A DNA stretch of 6,181 nucleotides. Origin: Clostridia bacterium. Lineage in GTDB: Bacteria; Bacillota; Clostridia; Oscillospirales; Acutalibacteraceae. The translations under genes were made by a program, and so were the position numbers. Positions 4,956-6,181 of the stretch are shown one piece after another. The DNA lies in assembly GCA_017442445.1 (NCBI GenBank), contig JAFRZS010000174.1, positions 1 to 6,181 on the forward strand, read 5' to 3'. The notes below the pieces were generated by a model, which was given only the letters and a program-made list of their open reading frames with translations, made no database searches and was not told the origin of the DNA. Numbering within the stretch: position 1 is the stretch's first letter; every line of letters starts with the position of its first letter.

Positions 4956-5576
4956 ATGGCTAAAGGTGATAAATTCTATTACGAAAATTTCGGAAACTGT
5001 GCAGAACTTGCAAAGAAAGCGGCATCATATCTTTTAGCGTGTCTTAAAAATTACGATCCCGAAAAAATGGAAACAATGCTCAAGGAAATGCACGAAATTG
5101 AAACGGCAGCAGATATGCTCAAGCATGAAATGAGTTCTGCTTTGGCAAAGGCATTCGTTACTCCCGTTGACAGAGAGGACCTTGATATGCTCAGCCATGT
5201 TATTGATGACCTTGTTGATATGATAGAAGAAATTTTACAGAAATTCTATATCTATGATATAAAAGAAATCAAGGCATCAGCAATTGAGTTTGCAGAGAAA
5301 ATTGTTAAATCCTGTGACTTGCTCTGCAAGATTATGGGCGAATTTGAAAACTTCAAAAAATCAAAGAAAATCCACGCACTCATCATTGAGATAAATGATG
5401 TTGAAGAAGATTGCGATAAGATTTATCTCAGCTCAATGCGTGAGGTAACCGTAAATTCTGATGATGTTATGCAAACACTTTCATGGCAGAAAATTTTTGA
5501 AAGTCTTGAATCTTGTGCAGATACTTGTGAACACGTAAGTGACTGCATCGCATCAGTTATAATGAAAAATACATAA
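4956..5576 (+). CDS. DUF47 / PhoU-like phosphate transport accessory protein
   Basis: This 206-residue, mostly helical protein matches the DUF47 family (PhoU-like, also called phosphate transport regulator) in length and signatures. Helical acidic stretches include EMHEIETAADMLKHEM (44-59), then the family block AFVTPVDREDLDMLSHVIDD (66-85), and later EINDVEEDCDKIY (145-157) and FESLESCADTCEHVSDCI (181-198). The D/E-x-x-x-D patterns resemble metal-binding clusters of PhoU folds. Members are soluble cytoplasmic proteins commonly encoded beside PiT permeases and thought to modulate phosphate uptake. The gene order pit then DUF47 fits such a unit. Before the element inserted, the ATG would have been 15 bp after the pit stop. 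Expression now needs read-through of the element or a promoter inside it. A hairpin downstream probably ends the unit. The family call is firm; the biochemical role is less so. Confidence 0.92.
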   Translation: MAKGDKFYYENFGNCAELAKKAASYLLACLKNYDPEKMETMLKEMHEIETAADMLKHEMSSALAKAFVTPVDREDLDMLSHVIDDLVDMIEEILQKFYIYDIKEIKASAIEFAEKIVKSCDLLCKIMGEFENFKKSKKIHALIIEINDVEEDCDKIYLSSMREVTVNSDDVMQTLSWQKIFESLESCADTCEHVSDCIASVIMKNT

Positions 5577-5597
5577 GAAAAAACTTAAATTGTTAAC

Positions 5598-5640
5598 CGC
5601 CCGATTTGTACGAACAGGACAAACCGGGCGACTTGATTTT
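5598..5640 (+). terminator. Terminator-like hairpin after the DUF47 gene
   Basis: A 12-bp stem with one A-C mismatch (5598-5609 with 5619-5630; arms CGCCCGATTTGT and ACAAACCGGGCG) encloses a 9-base loop and is followed by ACTTGATTTT. The T-tract is short and interrupted, but the GC-rich base and position 22 bp after the stop support termination. Confidence 0.6.
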
Positions 5641-5699
5641 CAAGAACAGGTGACTTATTTTGTTCCCTTCTGAATGCAAAAAAATAAGAGCTTTTTTCA

Positions 5700-5728
5700 T
5701 TGACTAAATCAGATAATTGCAGTAAAAT
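5700..5728 (+). promoter_or_regulatory. Sigma-A-type promoter of the acyltransferase gene
   Basis: TTGACT (5700-5705, 5 of 6) and TAAAAT (5723-5728, 5 of 6) are 17 bp apart. Transcription would begin near 5735, about 30 bases before the ATG at 5766, so this gene is a separate unit from pit-DUF47. Confidence 0.75.
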
Positions 5729-5753
5729 TAAAAAGTACATTTCAGCCACAAAA

Positions 5754-5759
5754 GAGGAG
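5754..5759 (+). promoter_or_regulatory. Ribosome binding site of the acyltransferase gene
   Basis: GAGGAG lies 6 bases before the ATG at 5766 and fixes the start. Confidence 0.8.
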
Positions 5760-5765
5760 AAACTT

Positions 5766-6181
5766 ATGTCACATACTATAGTTGAAAAAAAGAGAACAAT
5801 CGGTCTTGATTTCCTGAAATATGTCTGCTGTTTTCTTGTAATTGTAATTCACTCAAAACTGTCGTTATCCGTTGATAATATAGTTCTTCCGATAACGAGA
5901 ATAGCTGTACCGATTTTCTTTATGATAACAGGATATTTTTATACACAATTGTATGAAAAAAACCGAGTCGGAAACCAGATTGCGAAAATTTTCAGGCTGA
6001 CCGTATTTTCGACTTTATTATATGTTGTCTGGGATATATTAAAGATTTTAATAAACGGTAAATCGGTGATAAATTATTTAAAAGGATTTTTAAATCTGAG
6101 AAGATTGTTTAATTTTTTCGTTTTCAACCAACCGATAAAAACCAGTGTATTATGGTATCTCGGAGCGTTGCTCTATGTATT
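5766..6181 (+). CDS. Acyltransferase 3 family membrane protein, 5' part (3' truncated by window)
   Basis: The first 138 codons are present and the frame is open to the window edge. The start has a strong ribosome site and promoter. The N-terminus shows the pattern of integral membrane acyltransferase 3 proteins (OafA/WecH-like): GLDFLKYVCCFLVIVIHS (13-30), with first membrane helix and the conserved histidine H29, then TRIAVPIFFMITGYF (44-58) with the Arg and the P-x-F-F-x-x-T/S-G-Y-F motif, another hydrophobic segment around 78-97, and LWYLGALLYV (129-138). Full proteins have about 330-380 residues and some ten helices, and transfer acetyl or other acyl groups to surface glycans or other acceptors. 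The same domain is found at the N-terminus of VanT-type serine/alanine racemases, so a C-terminal fusion beyond the window cannot be excluded. The acceptor is unknown. Confidence 0.87.
   Translation, partial: MSHTIVEKKRTIGLDFLKYVCCFLVIVIHSKLSLSVDNIVLPITRIAVPIFFMITGYFYTQLYEKNRVGNQIAKIFRLTVFSTLLYVVWDILKILINGKSVINYLKGFLNLRRLFNFFVFNQPIKTSVLWYLGALLYV

Noticed and set aside
5673..5701. A/T hairpin AATGCAAAAAA...TTTTTTCATT as a second terminator
   Set aside because: The T-run is inside the stem rather than after it and there are almost no G-C pairs. It overlaps the -35 element of the acyltransferase promoter.

Overview
The window looks like an AT-rich Firmicutes chromosome, most likely a gut-type clostridium (Oscillospiraceae, Ruminococcaceae or Lachnospiraceae-like). 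This rests on AGGAG-type ribosome sites, A/T-ending codons, sigma-A-like promoters and the protein families present. Genus cannot be read from it.

Left part (2-1778, + strand): the 3' part of one Gfo/Idh/MocA-type oxidoreductase and, 19 bp on, a complete second one. They look like the tail of an operon for oxidising or epimerising sugars or inositol-like compounds. A strong hairpin at 1783-1829 can end transcription in both directions between convergent units.

Middle (1847-3305, - strand): a promoter with an extended -10 element drives a BNR/Asp-box sialidase-like protein without a signal peptide. 43 bp further downstream, probably on the same transcript, is a barstar-family inhibitor with no visible RNase partner.

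Right part (3423-5576, + strand): a phosphate-uptake unit, made of a PiT-family permease and its usual partner, a DUF47/PhoU-like protein. Between them sits a 379-bp non-autonomous mobile element (4559-4937) with perfect 23-bp terminal inverted repeats and a TA target duplication. It appears to have landed inside the permease stop codon. Removing the element and one TA restores a TAA stop 15 bp before the DUF47 start with its ribosome site. The insertion changed TAA to TAG without altering the protein and pushed the second gene about 380 bp away. The element has several nested hairpins and a candidate outward promoter that might restore DUF47 expression. This is the most notable feature of the window.

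Right edge (5577-6181): a terminator-like hairpin, a good promoter, and the first 138 codons of a membrane acyltransferase (acyltransferase 3 family) that runs off the window.

No rRNA, tRNA, CRISPR array or transposase gene was seen. All functions are inferred from sequence reading alone, without database searches.
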